Made by a program: the position numbers and the translations under genes. A stretch of DNA of 64,000 bases from the NCBI GenBank assembly GCA_964016875.1, contig OZ024724.1, positions 38,215,786-38,279,785 on the forward strand, read 5' to 3'. The notes under the pieces were generated by a model that saw only the letters and a program-made list of their open reading frames with translations, did not search any database and was not told the origin of the DNA. Below, in pieces: positions 11,772-22,397 of this stretch. This DNA comes from Fallopia convolvulus (taxonomy: Eukaryota > Streptophyta > Magnoliopsida > Caryophyllales > Polygonaceae). The stretch's first letter is position 1; the number at the start of each line of letters is the position of its first letter.

Positions 11772-12948
11772 TGCTTTGTGTTGGTTTGTCATTTAGAGAC
11801 AAGTTCTATTTGGAAACTGGTGTTTAGGAATGACAAATGTGTGTGTAGACTGTTGTTGTAATTAATTGAAAAGCCAATGGTGTAGATTGGAATTTGTACT
11901 TCAAAATTGTACTATATTTTACCAAGTTAATGGTATTTATAAAGCTTTAAAAACACATGTTGATGGTGTGAGACTATGAGATGTATTCAAACTCACCAAT
12001 TGTGCTATAAAGAAGGCAATGACAAGCATCATACCGGGGCGCTCAACAAAGGACCAACTACAAGATCGAGTGACAAAGATGTGTCCTAATAGAGGATTTC
12101 CCATTTTTGAGGTTGTTTCTAGCTCAAAGATGGCAGTTGAATTGAGCTTGGGAATCACAAAATGATGATATATAATCGGATGAATTGAAAATCATGTATA
12201 GAATTTATATATCAACACTAATTTCGGCTTATACAGTGAAACAATAAAACTTGCTCTGAATAGTCACTAAAGTCAAAATGAAAGCTATAACTTGTTCAGA
12301 TTATCAATCAAATTGCATTATAATAAAGGAGATAATCTATATTGAGTGTTATTCCGAACAAGCCCTAAGCTAGGAACAAAGACGAGATTTGTATTTGGGG
12401 GCAAGAACTACAACCCAGTAAATGTGAATTAAATATGTTCATAACAAATCCTCTTGATATGTGAAGAACTACAACCTAGAAAATGTAAATTCAATAAACG
12501 GCGACGAGCTCGGAATATGTAACTCAATACGCGGGAGTGACGTGGTACTTCCTGTGGGTGCGGAAGAACCGTTGTTCTCGGCACGGTTGGGTCGAGTTGT
12601 TCGAGCGCGGTGCGAGAGACAGAGCCGCAGTTGCTCTGCCGGGCGGAACCGCTGCTGCTAGGGGTTGTATTCAGTGGCGCCGGAATTTGATGGCTGGGGC
12701 TACACCGGACTTTGCTGGTTGGGTGTGACGACGCAACAGCTCTCGGATCTGGAATCTCCTTCCACCAAAGCTTTCCAGTGCAAGGGTTCATGAAAGAAAG
12801 GTGGGAATAGATGACTAGAATCTCACGTGATAATTATGTGGGTGGTTAGGTTTGTAGTTTTTTCTATCTATAAGGTTATTTGGGTCATTTTATGTTAAAA
12901 ATGAAGTCCAATTTGGTAATTGTATCAATCTCCCTATATTTCTCCAGC
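11772..12948. other. Non-coding stretch with a TIR-like end and an imperfect direct repeat
   Basis: TTCCGAACAAGCCCTAA at about 12353-12369 has the form of a class II terminal repeat followed by a TAA target site. AGAACTACAACCYAGWAAATG occurs twice (12405 and 12464). The minus strand of 12429-12791 is open but low-complexity and unrecognised. Confidence 0.35.
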
Positions 12949-13103
12949 TGGTCCTACCGAACACTCATTCCTATTTCCAGCTAATATTTCCAGTTCCAGC
13001 TCCAGAACAAATCCAGCTCAGGTTTCAGCTTCAGCTACAAAATCCAGCTCGGGAACCAGCTTCAGCTAGTGTATCCGAACGGAGCCTAAGGCTCCGTTCG
13101 GAA
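12949..13103. repeat. TCCAGCT array ending in two face-to-face TIRs
   Basis: At least six TCCAGCT/TTCAGCT words occur in 12949-13065. They lead to TCCGAACGGAGCC, then TAA, then GGCTCCGTTCGGA: two 13-bp terminal repeats in opposite orientation sharing a TAA. TAA/TTA is the target site of PIF/Harbinger-type (Tourist) elements, so this looks like one element ending where another begins. Confidence 0.5.
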
Positions 13104-13204
13104 ATTAGACTCCTTTAGTGATATTTCACGAATTAATGGCGCGGTCTGAAAAGATTTTAGCGGGTCGGTGTGCGCGGGTTATGAAATTAGCCCAATTTTT
13201 TTAA

Positions 13205-13417
13205 TAAAGCCACCCGTTTCAGTATCTATAAAGGGTTTTAATAATCAAACCCGTTTCACAAACCGTTTCATTAGGATATAGCCGTTTCATATAGTGTTTC
13301 ATTAGGGTATAGCCGTTTCATAAACCGTTTCATTATAATTAACCGTTGCACTAGCCCGTTTCATTAGGACACAACCGTTTCATATAAGTGTTTCAATAAG
13401 CCTTAATTGTGGTAGTG
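13205..13417. repeat. CACTA-like right end with subterminal CCGTTTCATTAG repeats
   Basis: About ten variants of CCGTTTCATTAG end in TTGTGGTAGTG at 13417. Read on the minus strand the terminus is CACTACCACAATTAAGG, of CACTA type. Gypsy LTR sequence resumes at once (13418 onward), showing that the element inserted into the gypsy LTR. The other flank of that LTR is lost, so a target duplication cannot be shown. Confidence 0.5.
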
Positions 13418-14358
13418 TCAAACCCATTTTCTTCCCTATAAAAGGAGTCCTTGGGCAAGAGGACAAGAATAACAATTATCTTTATTTTCTAAGTCAAATT
13501 TCGTCCATTCTAGCCCTAAAAATTCCAGATTTTATTTCCCCCATATCGGAATTTTTTTCCCCATTAAAAACCACAAATTCCCTTTTCTCCAACTTGTGGT
13601 TGCCAGGCCTCTACATCCATCCAACAAGCCCATCGACCACCACCGCGCGCGCCGCCCACCCGCCTAGGAGGTAGCCGAAGCTCCGCCTCCAGCCGCCCGA
13701 TGTCCATCGTCATCCGCCTGATTCCTTGCATATCTGCCTTGTAACGTGAATAAGGAAGAAGAAGCAAGTGGAGTGGGCCTAATTTTTATTTGGGCTGGAG
13801 CTTGTTCAGTTGGGACTACTTTCTATTTTTAGAATAAAGCCCATTAGTGTTATGGGTGGAAATAAAAGAAAGGAGTTCGACCCAACCAAATTTCCATCTC
13901 GATTTGCGTGCTCATTTCCACTCTCGTTACCTCTCGGTATAAATTCCCGACTCATCTTTGAATTAATATATTTTTATAAAATAATTTTTATATTTATATA
14001 ACAAATTTAATTAAATTGAATAAATATTGCTTGTGGGTATTAAAGAGGAATTTATGTAATTAAATTAATTTGCATGCATATCTAGGAGAAATATTTTTTT
14101 TATAAATCATAAGGGGATTCCTAGAATTTCAATATTCATAAGAATAATATTTTTATGCATTTTGTTTAAATATTGAAAAAGTATTAACTTAGACATAAAA
14201 AAGTAACTTAAAATAAAGGAAATAAATAAACAAGGTTCTATTAATAAGAAATGCTTTTGTATGTCAACTTATCCCTATTATAATGTTGAAATAAATTATA
14301 TATGATCTTGTTAACTAAATTAGACTTCTAAAGAATATAATATTTACGTAAATAATTT
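13418..14358 (+). repeat. Partial gypsy LTR, unit 1
   Basis: It corresponds to about positions 370-1335 of the full LTR. The 5' part is replaced by the CACTA-like end. It contains the promoter-like CCCTATAAAAGGAG at about 13435 and the CG-rich block at 13640-13700. It stops at AATAATTT, where 3' internal sequence is joined. Confidence 0.8.
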
Positions 14359-14465
14359 CGGGGACGAAACTAGTGTGGGTGCTAGTAGCTATCCTCGTGT
14401 ATGTCTTTATACCGCCCTAAGTTTTTCCAAGTTTCGGGGACGAAACTAATTTAAGGGGTTACTAT
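14359..14465 (+). other. 3' internal fragment and polypurine tract, copy 1
   Basis: Two copies of TTTCGGGGACGAAACT about 80 bp apart, then TTTAAGGGG just before the next LTR start. This is the typical end of the Tekay/Del internal region with its polypurine tract. The same 107 bp recur at 15807-15913. Confidence 0.75.
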
Positions 14466-15806
14466 TGTAATAGCCGCTATTTCTATATAAAAAAAAACGA
14501 TTATTTTTTTTATTTAATTAATTATCTAAAATAGAGAGTTTGTTCATTATGATGATTTTCGTTATATAAATTTAAAGTTTGTAAAACTTTAGCTTTTTGG
14601 CAAATAAAAATTTAAATAATTAAGGTTAAATAATATTTTAGTTTAATTTCACATTTACATTAAAATAAATATAAAAATAAGAATAATGGACGAATAATAA
14701 AAATGCGAGTGGTGGAACTCGAACCCATAACCTCTTGCATTTTCCAAAATAACACACAATCCTTTTCTACTATGCCAAGTTAACTACTATCAACTTATCA
14801 TTTTAAAATGCTCTTATTCTATGGTGGAGGAAATTCAATCCCATTTTCTTCCCTATATAAGGAGTCCTTGGGCAAGAGAAGAAGAACAAAAATTATCTCG
14901 ATTTTCTAATTCAAATTTCGTCCATTCTAGCCCTAAAAATTCCAGTTTTTATTTCCCCCATATCGGAATATTTTTTCCCCATTAAAAGCCACAAATTCCC
15001 TTTTCTCCACCTTGTGGTCGCCAGGCCTCTACCTCCATCCAACCAGACCGTCGATCACCACCGCGCGCGCCGCCCACCTGCCCAGGAGGTAGCCGAAGCT
15101 CCGCCTCCAGCCGTCCGATGTCCATCGTCATCCGCCTGATTCCTCGCTTATCTGCCTTGTGACGTGAATAAGGAAGAAGAAGAAGCAAGTGGAGTGGGCC
15201 TAATTTTTGTTTGGGCTAGAACTTGTTCAGTTGGGACTACTTTCAATTTTTAGAACAAAGCCCATCAGTGTTATGGGTAGAAATAAAAGAAAGGAGTTCG
15301 ACCCAACCAAATTTCCATCTCGATTTGCTTGCCCATTTCCACTCTCGTTACCTCTCGGTATAAATTCTCGACTCATCTTTGAATTAGTATCTTTTTATAA
15401 AATAATTTTTAGATTTATATAACAATTATTTAATTAAATTCAATAAATATTGCTTGTGGAGTTGTGGGTATTAAAGAGGAATTTATGTAATTAAATTAAT
15501 TTGCATGCCTATCTAGGAGAAATATTTTTTTTATAAATCAAAGGTGATTCCTAGAATTTCAATATTCATAAGAATAATATTTTTAAGCATATTTGGTTTA
15601 AATGTTGGAAAAGTATTAACTTAGGCATATTTCCCTTTATTATAAAAGAAGTAACTAAAAATAAAGGAAATAAATAAACAAGGTTCTGTTAATAAGAAAT
15701 ACCTTTGTATGTCAACTTATCCCTATTATAATGTTGAAATAAATTATATATGATCTTGTTAACTAAATTAGACTTCTAAAGAATATAATATTTACGTAAA
15801 TAATTT
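14466..15806 (+). repeat. Partial gypsy LTR, unit 2
   Basis: It starts TGTAATAGCCGC and ends at the same AATAATTT junction as unit 1, at LTR position about 1335-1340. It includes a tRNA-like segment and the promoter block. Confidence 0.82.
14703..14790 (-). other. tRNA-like (SINE-head-like) segment, copy 1
   Basis: On the minus strand TTGGCATAGTAGAAAAGG (A-box form) is followed about 50 nt later by GGGTTCGAGTTCC (B-box with one change). No acceptor-stem pairing is visible, so it is not a functional tRNA. It is a fixed part of the gypsy LTR. Confidence 0.45.
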
Positions 15807-15913
15807 CGGGGACGAAACTAGTGTGGGTGCTAGTAGCTATCCTGATGTATGTCTTTGTACCGCCCTAAGTTTTTCCTAGTTTCGGGGACGAAACTAATTT
15901 AATGGGTTACTAT
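15807..15913 (+). other. 3' internal fragment and polypurine tract, copy 2
   Basis: Near-identical to 14359-14465; again followed directly by an LTR start. Confidence 0.75.
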
Positions 15914-16143
15914 TGTAATAGCCGCTATTTCAATATAAAAAGAAACGATTTTTTTATATAATTAATTATCTAAAATAGAGAGTTTGTGCATTATGATAAT
16001 TTCTGTAATATAAATTTAAAATTTGTAAAACTTTAGCTTTTTGGCAAATAAAAATTTAAATAGTTAAGGTTAAATAATATTTTAGTTTAATTTCATATTT
16101 ACATTAAAATATAGATAAAAATAAGAAGAATGGACGAATAATA

Positions 16144-16232
16144 AAAATGCGAGTGGTGGGACTCGAACCCATAACCTCTTGCATTTTCCAAACTAACACA
16201 CAATCCTATTCCACTATGCCAACTTAACTACT
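16144..16232 (-). other. tRNA-like (SINE-head-like) segment, copy 2
   Basis: The better preserved copy. TTGGCATAGTGGAATAGG matches the A box and GGTTCGAGTCC matches the B-box consensus exactly, at tRNA-like spacing. The sequence upstream of the A box does not pair with the end (ACTCGCA), so a cloverleaf is unlikely. Confidence 0.5.
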
Positions 16233-17936
16233 ATCAACTTAACATTTTAAAATTCTCTTATTCTATGGTGGAGGAAATTCAATCCCATTTTCTTCCCTAT
16301 AAAAGGAGTCCTTGGGCAAGAGAAGAAGAACAACAATTATCTCCATTTTCTATTTCAAATTTTGTCCATTCTAGCCCTAAAAATTCCAGATTTTATTTCC
16401 CCCATATCGGAATATTTTTTCCCCATCAAAAACCACAAATTCCCTTTTCTCCACCTTGTGGTCGCCAGGCCTCTACCTCCATCCAACCAGACTGTCGATC
16501 ACCACCGCGCGCGCCGCCCACCCGCCCAGGAGGTAGCCGAAGCTCCGCCTCCAGCCGCCCGATGTCCATCGTCATCCGCCTGATTCCTTGATATTCTGCC
16601 TTGTAACGTGAATAAGGAAGAAGAAGCAAGTGGAGTGGGCCTAATTTTTGTTTGGGCTGGAACTTGTTCAGTTGGGACTACTTTCTATTTTTAGAACAAA
16701 GCCCATCAGTGTTATGTGTAGAAATAAAAGAAAGGAGTTCGACCCAACCAAATTTCCATCTCGATTTGCGTGCCCATTTCCACTCTCATTACCTCTCGGT
16801 ATTAATTCCCGACTCATCTTTGAATTAATATCTTTTTATAAAATAATTTTTAGATTTATATAACAATTATTTAATTAAATTGAATAAATATTGCTTGTGG
16901 AGTTGTGGGTATTAAAGAGGAATTTATGTAATTAAATTAATTTGCATGCCTATTTAGGAGAAATATTTTTTTTATAAATCATAAGGGGATTCCTAGAATT
17001 TAAATATTCATAAGAATAATATTTTTAAACATATTTGGTTTAAATGTTGGAAAAGTATTAACTTAGGCATATTTCCCTTTATTATAAAAGAAGTAACTAA
17101 AAATAAAGGAAATAAATAAACAAGGTTCTATTAATAAGAAATGTCTTTGTTTGTCAACTTATCCCTATTGTAGTGTTGAAATAAATTATATATGATCTTG
17201 TTAACTAAATTAGACTTGTAAAGAAAATAATATTTACGTAAATAATTTAAATAAGTAATTGCATGTGGATTAAAATAACTTTATATAACCCAAATTATTC
17301 TTGCATGTCATCTTAGTTTTTTATGAAGTTGGAATAAAAATTGATTAAACTATAGAAAATACTATCACCCACGAGATTAATGTTATTTAAATAAAAAAAG
17401 ATAAAACTTCATGGGACTTTTAAAAAGGACACTATGTAAATTATTTCACCTTTTCATGTCAACTTAAGACTTTAATAATAAGTTTTGGAAAATGTCATAA
17501 ATAACCTTACACTTAATAAATAGTATGAAAATAATATTTATTTAACCAAATTAAATAAATATTGCTAGTAAGTTTTAATAAAGAGAATTCTTGGCTTATT
17601 TCAACTCTTGCATGAAACTTTATATGAATATAATTATTTTCATAAAGTTATTTTAAAAGCATATATTTGAGAATAATAATCAAAGATTATTATTATATAA
17701 AATCTCCACCTAAATTATTATTTAAATAATTTAGCTTTCTTAATTTCTCTTGTAAAAAGGAAAAATAAGAAAAGATAATAACTTAGAAGAGATAAAGAAT
17801 TTTAATAAAAATTCGCTCGTTATCTCTCGTGTCGTTAGGTCGAAGATACGAATCCGTCTAGAACGTCTGATTTTGAATCGTTCGAAAAGAAATCGTACGC
17901 AAATCAAGGCAAATGGATATTCTTCCTTGTAACCTT

Positions 17937-17941
<5 letters not shown>

Positions 17942-17976
<35 letters not shown>
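17942..17976. repeat. (TA)n microsatellite in gypsy LTR
   Basis: About 14 uninterrupted TA units. Confidence 0.9.
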
Positions 17977-17977
<1 letters not shown>

Positions 17978-18198
17978 TTTCCAATAAGGAAATTCTTCTA
18001 TGTTGGGAACTAAATGTTTGTTAAAAGGAATGAACTTAGGTTTATTCATTTCCTTAGAAATAACGACATATTGCTATTATGATTTGTGTTACACTAGAAC
18101 TGAACTTTAGGACCGATGATTGTGGAATTGTTTGTTTCAATCTCTTTTCGAGATTCGTTATGGATTAGCATAGAAGATATTATCCACTAGCTAGATGC

Positions 18199-18320
18199 AC
18201 ATTCAGGATGAAAGAGGCATGAACACTCAGGATGAAAGAGGCCTGAACACTCAGGATGAAAGAGGCATGCACACTCAAGATGAAAGAGGCCTGAACACTC
18301 AGGATGAAAGAGGCCTGAAA
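18199..18320. repeat. 24-bp minisatellite, five copies, in gypsy LTR
   Basis: The unit is CACTCAGGATGAAAGAGGCC plus TGAA; copies differ at one to three positions. 24 bp keeps the frame open on the minus strand, but no gene is supported. Confidence 0.9.
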
Positions 18321-19283
18321 TTCTTTCATTTCCTCTAAGTGGAATCGTCTTTTCCACAACCTCCACGCCCTTAAAATTCATAAATACTATGAAACGTTTT
18401 GACACGTAATAAAGATAAGTGCTAGTGCACATTAAATAAATTAAAACCGGGCCGGTTTAGCACCACGTGTGAGACCGACCCGGCTCTCTGTCCGAAAAGG
18501 GCGCGAGAGGTTTTCTAGAAACTTGATGTGTAAATAAAATGTTCCCAACATTAATTGTACTCTAGTAGGAACTACAATCTCGTAGATTCCTACCTTTCTT
18601 ATCCAAGTTCATCTCTCTTCGAGATCAACTAAATTCCGTCCTTATAAGCTCCACAAAGTGATTATAACTTTCAAATATTTCTTCCCTTAATATCCTTGAT
18701 GAGATAACAATAAAATCACCATACTACCCTTGAGAATTCCATTCTCACTTGCTTAGTCTCCTTAGACTAATTCCACTATTTCCGCATTTTTACGTGGTAT
18801 TTCTCGCCCTTTCCGACAAATGCTAGACTCTAGGAAGTTCAATCCGAAGTTTTGAAGACAAAGTCTAGAAGGTTCGAGAAGAGTTATGCAAGGATAGAAG
18901 GTCAAGGCAAGACAAAGTTCAAGGAAGGAAGGAAAGAATTTTACAAAGAGCAAAGCATTCAGTAGATAGTGCACCAGCTCTTCCATTCTAAGCCAACCAA
19001 ATCATCATCATATGAGTTGTCTTAGGAAAATAGACTTGTATTTTCAATACGTCTTTTCAACCCGTTTAATATGGGATTTATTTTCCGCTGCTACATATTT
19101 TGTAAAAAAAACTATCAACGTAATGAACGAATATTCTTATCAATGTATAAAATTCAGCTTTTAGTCATTTCTCCTTTAATTATGTCCCATTAAATTATTT
19201 AAAGCCTTGGGTGTATTTGGATGACAAAATTTGTGGTCATTGGCGGTAATATCCCTCGTTGTAAAATAGGGGTGTTACAATTA

Positions 19284-19296
19284 TGGTATCAGAGCC
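19284..19296 (+). other. Primer-binding site (tRNA-iMet)
   Basis: TGGTATCAGAGCC, four bases after the LTR end. It matches the initiator methionine tRNA 3' end used by plant gypsy and copia elements. Confidence 0.92.
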
Positions 19297-19307
19297 GAAC
19301 GTTAGTT

Positions 19308-19372
19308 TTCAAAACCGAAAATTTTCAAAACCGAGAATTTTCAAAACCGAAAACTTTCAAAACTGAAAGTCT
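19308..19372. repeat. Tandem TTTTCAAAACCGAAA repeat behind the primer site
   Basis: Four to five copies of a 14-16 bp unit, starting about 12 bp after the primer-binding site in the leader. Confidence 0.8.
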
Positions 19373-21298
19373 TTATTTTCAAACTGAAAACAATTGTTAA
19401 AATTTTGTCTCTTTCAACCTTAAGAAATAAGTCTTTATAAGAAAGTTCTTGAGTTGGACATTTTTTTAAGAACTTTAGAAGAAAAAAAAATCTTTTAGGA
19501 AAAATGTGTGAGTTAGAATTCTTTTACTAAGTTTCAAGTTTTACTTGATATACTTCAAGAATAAAAGCTTATTCCAAGTACTTTAAAGAAATTTCTAAAG
19601 TTATCCACCTTTCATTGAAAGTTTTAAGTCAAAATTCATATGAGAGTAACTTAACAGTAGAAACTCTAAGACAATAAATTCCTAGAGCCAGAATCGTTTT
19701 ATTTACAAGGTGTTATTCGAGAGTTTTAAAAACCAAGTTCACTAAAGAATTATTATACCGACTTATTAGCTATAAACTTTATTTTAAATAAGGTCATCAA
19801 TTTTTTCCCTATAATCAAAGAATTAAGATTCAAAGAATTTTCTCTAAACGATAGTAGGAATTCCCCAAACCCCGAGATAGAAGTTGTATAATTAAAAATC
19901 TTTAAACTCTCATTCCGAGGTTTTGAAACATTTCATTTAATATTTGAAAGAAAATTTCCTACTTTAAAAGTTCCTCTTTTAATTAAAGTCATTATAAAAT
20001 GAGCTTTTAATAGAGACTATAAAACCGTCATAATTCTTCAAGAATATAAAAGTGTTTAAAATGAAAATTTTGTTTTCAAATTTCAAAACTTCCTTCAACT
20101 ATCTCCTTCTTCAAATATAGAATTACAGATATTCTATATGATTTTCGATCGTTAGCCATTTACAGAAAATGGTTGTAACGAAAAATAAGTTCATGCTCAT
20201 TGGGAAATAGGAGAAGTCATGCCAGCTAAAGGTAATGCTTATGTTTCCATAGTGCCAAACTTATTGAGCCAGTGACTCACAGGAAGACAAAAATTTCCAA
20301 AGAGGACACCAAGGAAAGCTTAGTCAACTAAGGATCTAACATGTCTCCACCTAGTCCGATCTCGAAACAGATTATCGAGAGGTATGCTAGGGGACAAACA
20401 ATGGTCTAGCAATAAGGGAGTGGTCGAGAATTTTGACCAATGACTAGTATATTCATCTGAATTACTTGCAAGTAGAAGGGACTTGCTTAGTCAACATATG
20501 GGATATTGGCACGTTATTTGATGTTTGTCAACCGAGTAAACCAACCATAACAAGGCTATGTGAAAGCCACATCATGAATTTTTCTTCACCTCCATTTTGA
20601 TAAGTCAACACGGTGATAGATGAAGTTAGAAAGGAAGTTGTTAGGACCAAGATTTTTGGACATGGATTGTAAGTTCTCTAAGTTGCCCTAGTAGGCCTTT
20701 TTTGCCATAAGGTTTGCTTCATTATTAAGACAGTTTGTGGACACGTGTCCCGATTCACCGCATTTGAAGTAGGAACTCGTCCATTTTCGATGTTATTATT
20801 TCCAACAGTTTATTTCGTTATTAGGTTGCCTAGTTCATTGCACCTTATTATAGCAATCTTTCCTTCCTTAAATGAGCTTAGGTATGGAACCAACCTTTTG
20901 ATGGTATTTCAATAAAACATTAACTTTTGCTTCAATAATCCAAGTGCCTACTCTATCCATGAATGAATGACAAGTGTTTGGGAACAATTTATCAATTCTT
21001 ATTTTAAATGGTCAAACCGCAAGGAACCAACAATAGAATTTCCCTGAATAGTATTTAAGTTCGGGCACGAATGATGGTTCAAAATTTTCCAAAGAAAGAG
21101 CAAGGAAATCGCCGTGTGATGGACCCTAGTACGCCAATACTGTGTGATGATGTGATAAAATAAGCAATGAGAAGTTTGACAATATATGTGATGCATGAAG
21201 CAATCTATTTTGTTCCACTGAGAGAAGCAAGCACAATTGGAACTGGCTAAACTGCAAAATGAGTTGCAAATGATGCCATATTTCACCTCAAATAAATT
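19373..21298 (+). other. Gypsy leader and degenerate internal sequence
   Basis: AT-rich, no frame above about 60 codons. It has the position of the 5' untranslated leader and early gag. A decayed zinc-knuckle-like stretch is possible near 20700-20780 but not convincing. Confidence 0.45.
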
Positions 21299-21780
21299 GT
21301 GTCTAGCTTTACAAGGACACTACAAGCATTCATGTCAATGAAGTTTGTTGTCTATGAAGGAACTGGAAAGTCAACCACAACCACTACTAGTTCTCCTATG
21401 TGGAAATATTTGAGAAGTATTATTTACACTGAAGCAAAAAGAGTGCATATTGTCGCTCTACAACTCATAGAGGAGTTAGCGAATGGCAAGGGAATTATAA
21501 TCAAGCAAAACATCTTATTTTGAGCTGGAAAAAGTTTAAACCAATATGATGAATCATTCCTCTCTTATTCTATGAGAGAAATGATCTCTTATACCCTAAA
21601 GTTTAAAGGACTAAGTGTGTTGAGAAGAATGCCACGAAGTTTAATCAATTATTGCAATGCGCATAATTTGAAATTTTACCCGAAGCCCAAAAGTTTGCCG
21701 CCTTCATGAGTGGATAAGTGCAACCATCTAGCCATGGAGAAGTTCAACGATAGACGCAATGAGAAAATAGAATAGTTATC
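21299..21780 (+). pseudogene. gag: Decayed Ty3/gypsy gag
   Basis: The first part reads KFVVYEGTGKS ... EAKRVHIVALQLIEELANGKG, matching the capsid block of Tekay/Del gag, where a conserved KRV-A--L-GEA-W motif is expected. After two frame changes, the region near 21635-21710 reads TKFNQLLQCA ... ILPEAQKFAAFMSG, corresponding to the EKFNELA...EAQK...F-GL motif of retrotrans_gag. The frame is broken by several stops and shifts, and the usual WW after GEA is lost. It lies in the correct order behind the LTR and primer site. Confidence 0.6.
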
Positions 21781-22320
21781 CTTTCCCATGTAATTTAAAT
21801 ATGTCCAAATGAGGGTGCTTGTGACCTATATTGTAGGGTTGGCATTAGAATCTCAACCTCAGTTATAATCGAAGCATAGTTGAATAATCCCAATATTATT
21901 GTCAACTATCTTCTTTCGCAATGTGCTATACATTGAATTTTGCTATGCTATCATAACCGTCTTGAAGACTTTCGTTGGTACTTTATTTACGAAAGCACTA
22001 TTTCAACCGCTAAGTTTTGATTAATAGATTATGTAAGTCATTCCATCTTTTCATATGTGAATTACTCCTATCACTACAAGAAATATTTTCAATTATGTTT
22101 GGTTGTCAAACTATGGCAATTAATATTATAAGTTTAAATAACTAAACATTTTGAGTATATAGTTCAAAGTGGCGAATAAGGATGAATTTCTATCTTCCAT
22201 CTTGATCACATGGTTGAGGTAGAATTTCAGGTCTTGTTCCTATGAAGGCATATATTAAAGGATTATGTTGGAGGTAGTTTCCCCGATACTGATCACATTG
22301 GTGAAATGAAACCACTTTCG
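21781..22320 (+). other. Degenerate gypsy internal sequence
   Basis: 22193-22312 aligns by eye with the reverse complement of about 63640-63760 (shared CTTCCATCTTGATCACATGG and AAAGGATTATGTT), which ties this region to the minus-strand gypsy copy at the right end of the window. No readable protein. Confidence 0.6.
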
Positions 22321-22375
22321 GATTCAACCTTGTCCTCAAGAATAGCACAAAAAGTAAAACACAAATAGCGACGAG

Positions 22376-22393
22376 TCCCCGAAAATGGCGCCA
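22376..22393 (-). other. Primer-binding site of Athila/Tat type (tRNA-Asp)
   Basis: On the minus strand TGGCGCCATTTTCGGGGA follows the LTR end after an AATT spacer. It resembles the Athila site TGGCGCCGTTGCCGGGGA with a few changes. Confidence 0.7.
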
Positions 22394-22397
22394 AATT

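Larger units (their letters stand above)
15914..19279 (+). repeat. Full gypsy LTR (3366 bp)
   Basis: It begins TGTAATAGCC and ends GGGGTGTTACA, immediately before the primer-binding site. Promoter-like CCCTATAAAAGGAG lies at 16295-16308, with a likely start about 25-30 bp downstream. The LTR contains the tRNA-like segment, a TA microsatellite, a 24-bp minisatellite and scattered AT-rich sequence. Its last 40 bases resemble the end of the minus-strand LTR at 58427. Confidence 0.85.
13418..22320 (+). mobile_element. Tekay/Del-type Ty3/gypsy element with a tandem LTR array
   Basis: It consists of a partial LTR (13418-14358), a 107-bp piece of 3' internal sequence, a second partial LTR (14466-15806), the same 107-bp piece, a full LTR (15914-19279), a tRNA-Met primer site at 19284 and a degenerate internal region with gag traces to about 22320. 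The 3' LTR is not seen; an Athila-type LTR interrupts. A minus-strand relative with homologous LTR ends (TGTAATA...GGGGTGTTACA) and internal sequence lies at 58427-64000. That relative carries an integrase end and chromodomain-like region, which supports the chromovirus assignment. Confidence 0.8.

Noticed and set aside
12429..12791. Protein-coding gene on the minus strand
   Set aside because: The 120-codon frame has no recognisable domain and overlaps a GC-rich stretch that is open in three frames.
16144..16232. Functional tRNA gene
   Set aside because: A and B boxes are present but no acceptor stem or anticodon arm can be formed, and the same segment recurs at 14703 as part of an LTR.
18187..18432. 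Peptide with repeated GLFHPECS
   Set aside because: Translation of the 24-bp minisatellite in an LTR; no start context or conservation.
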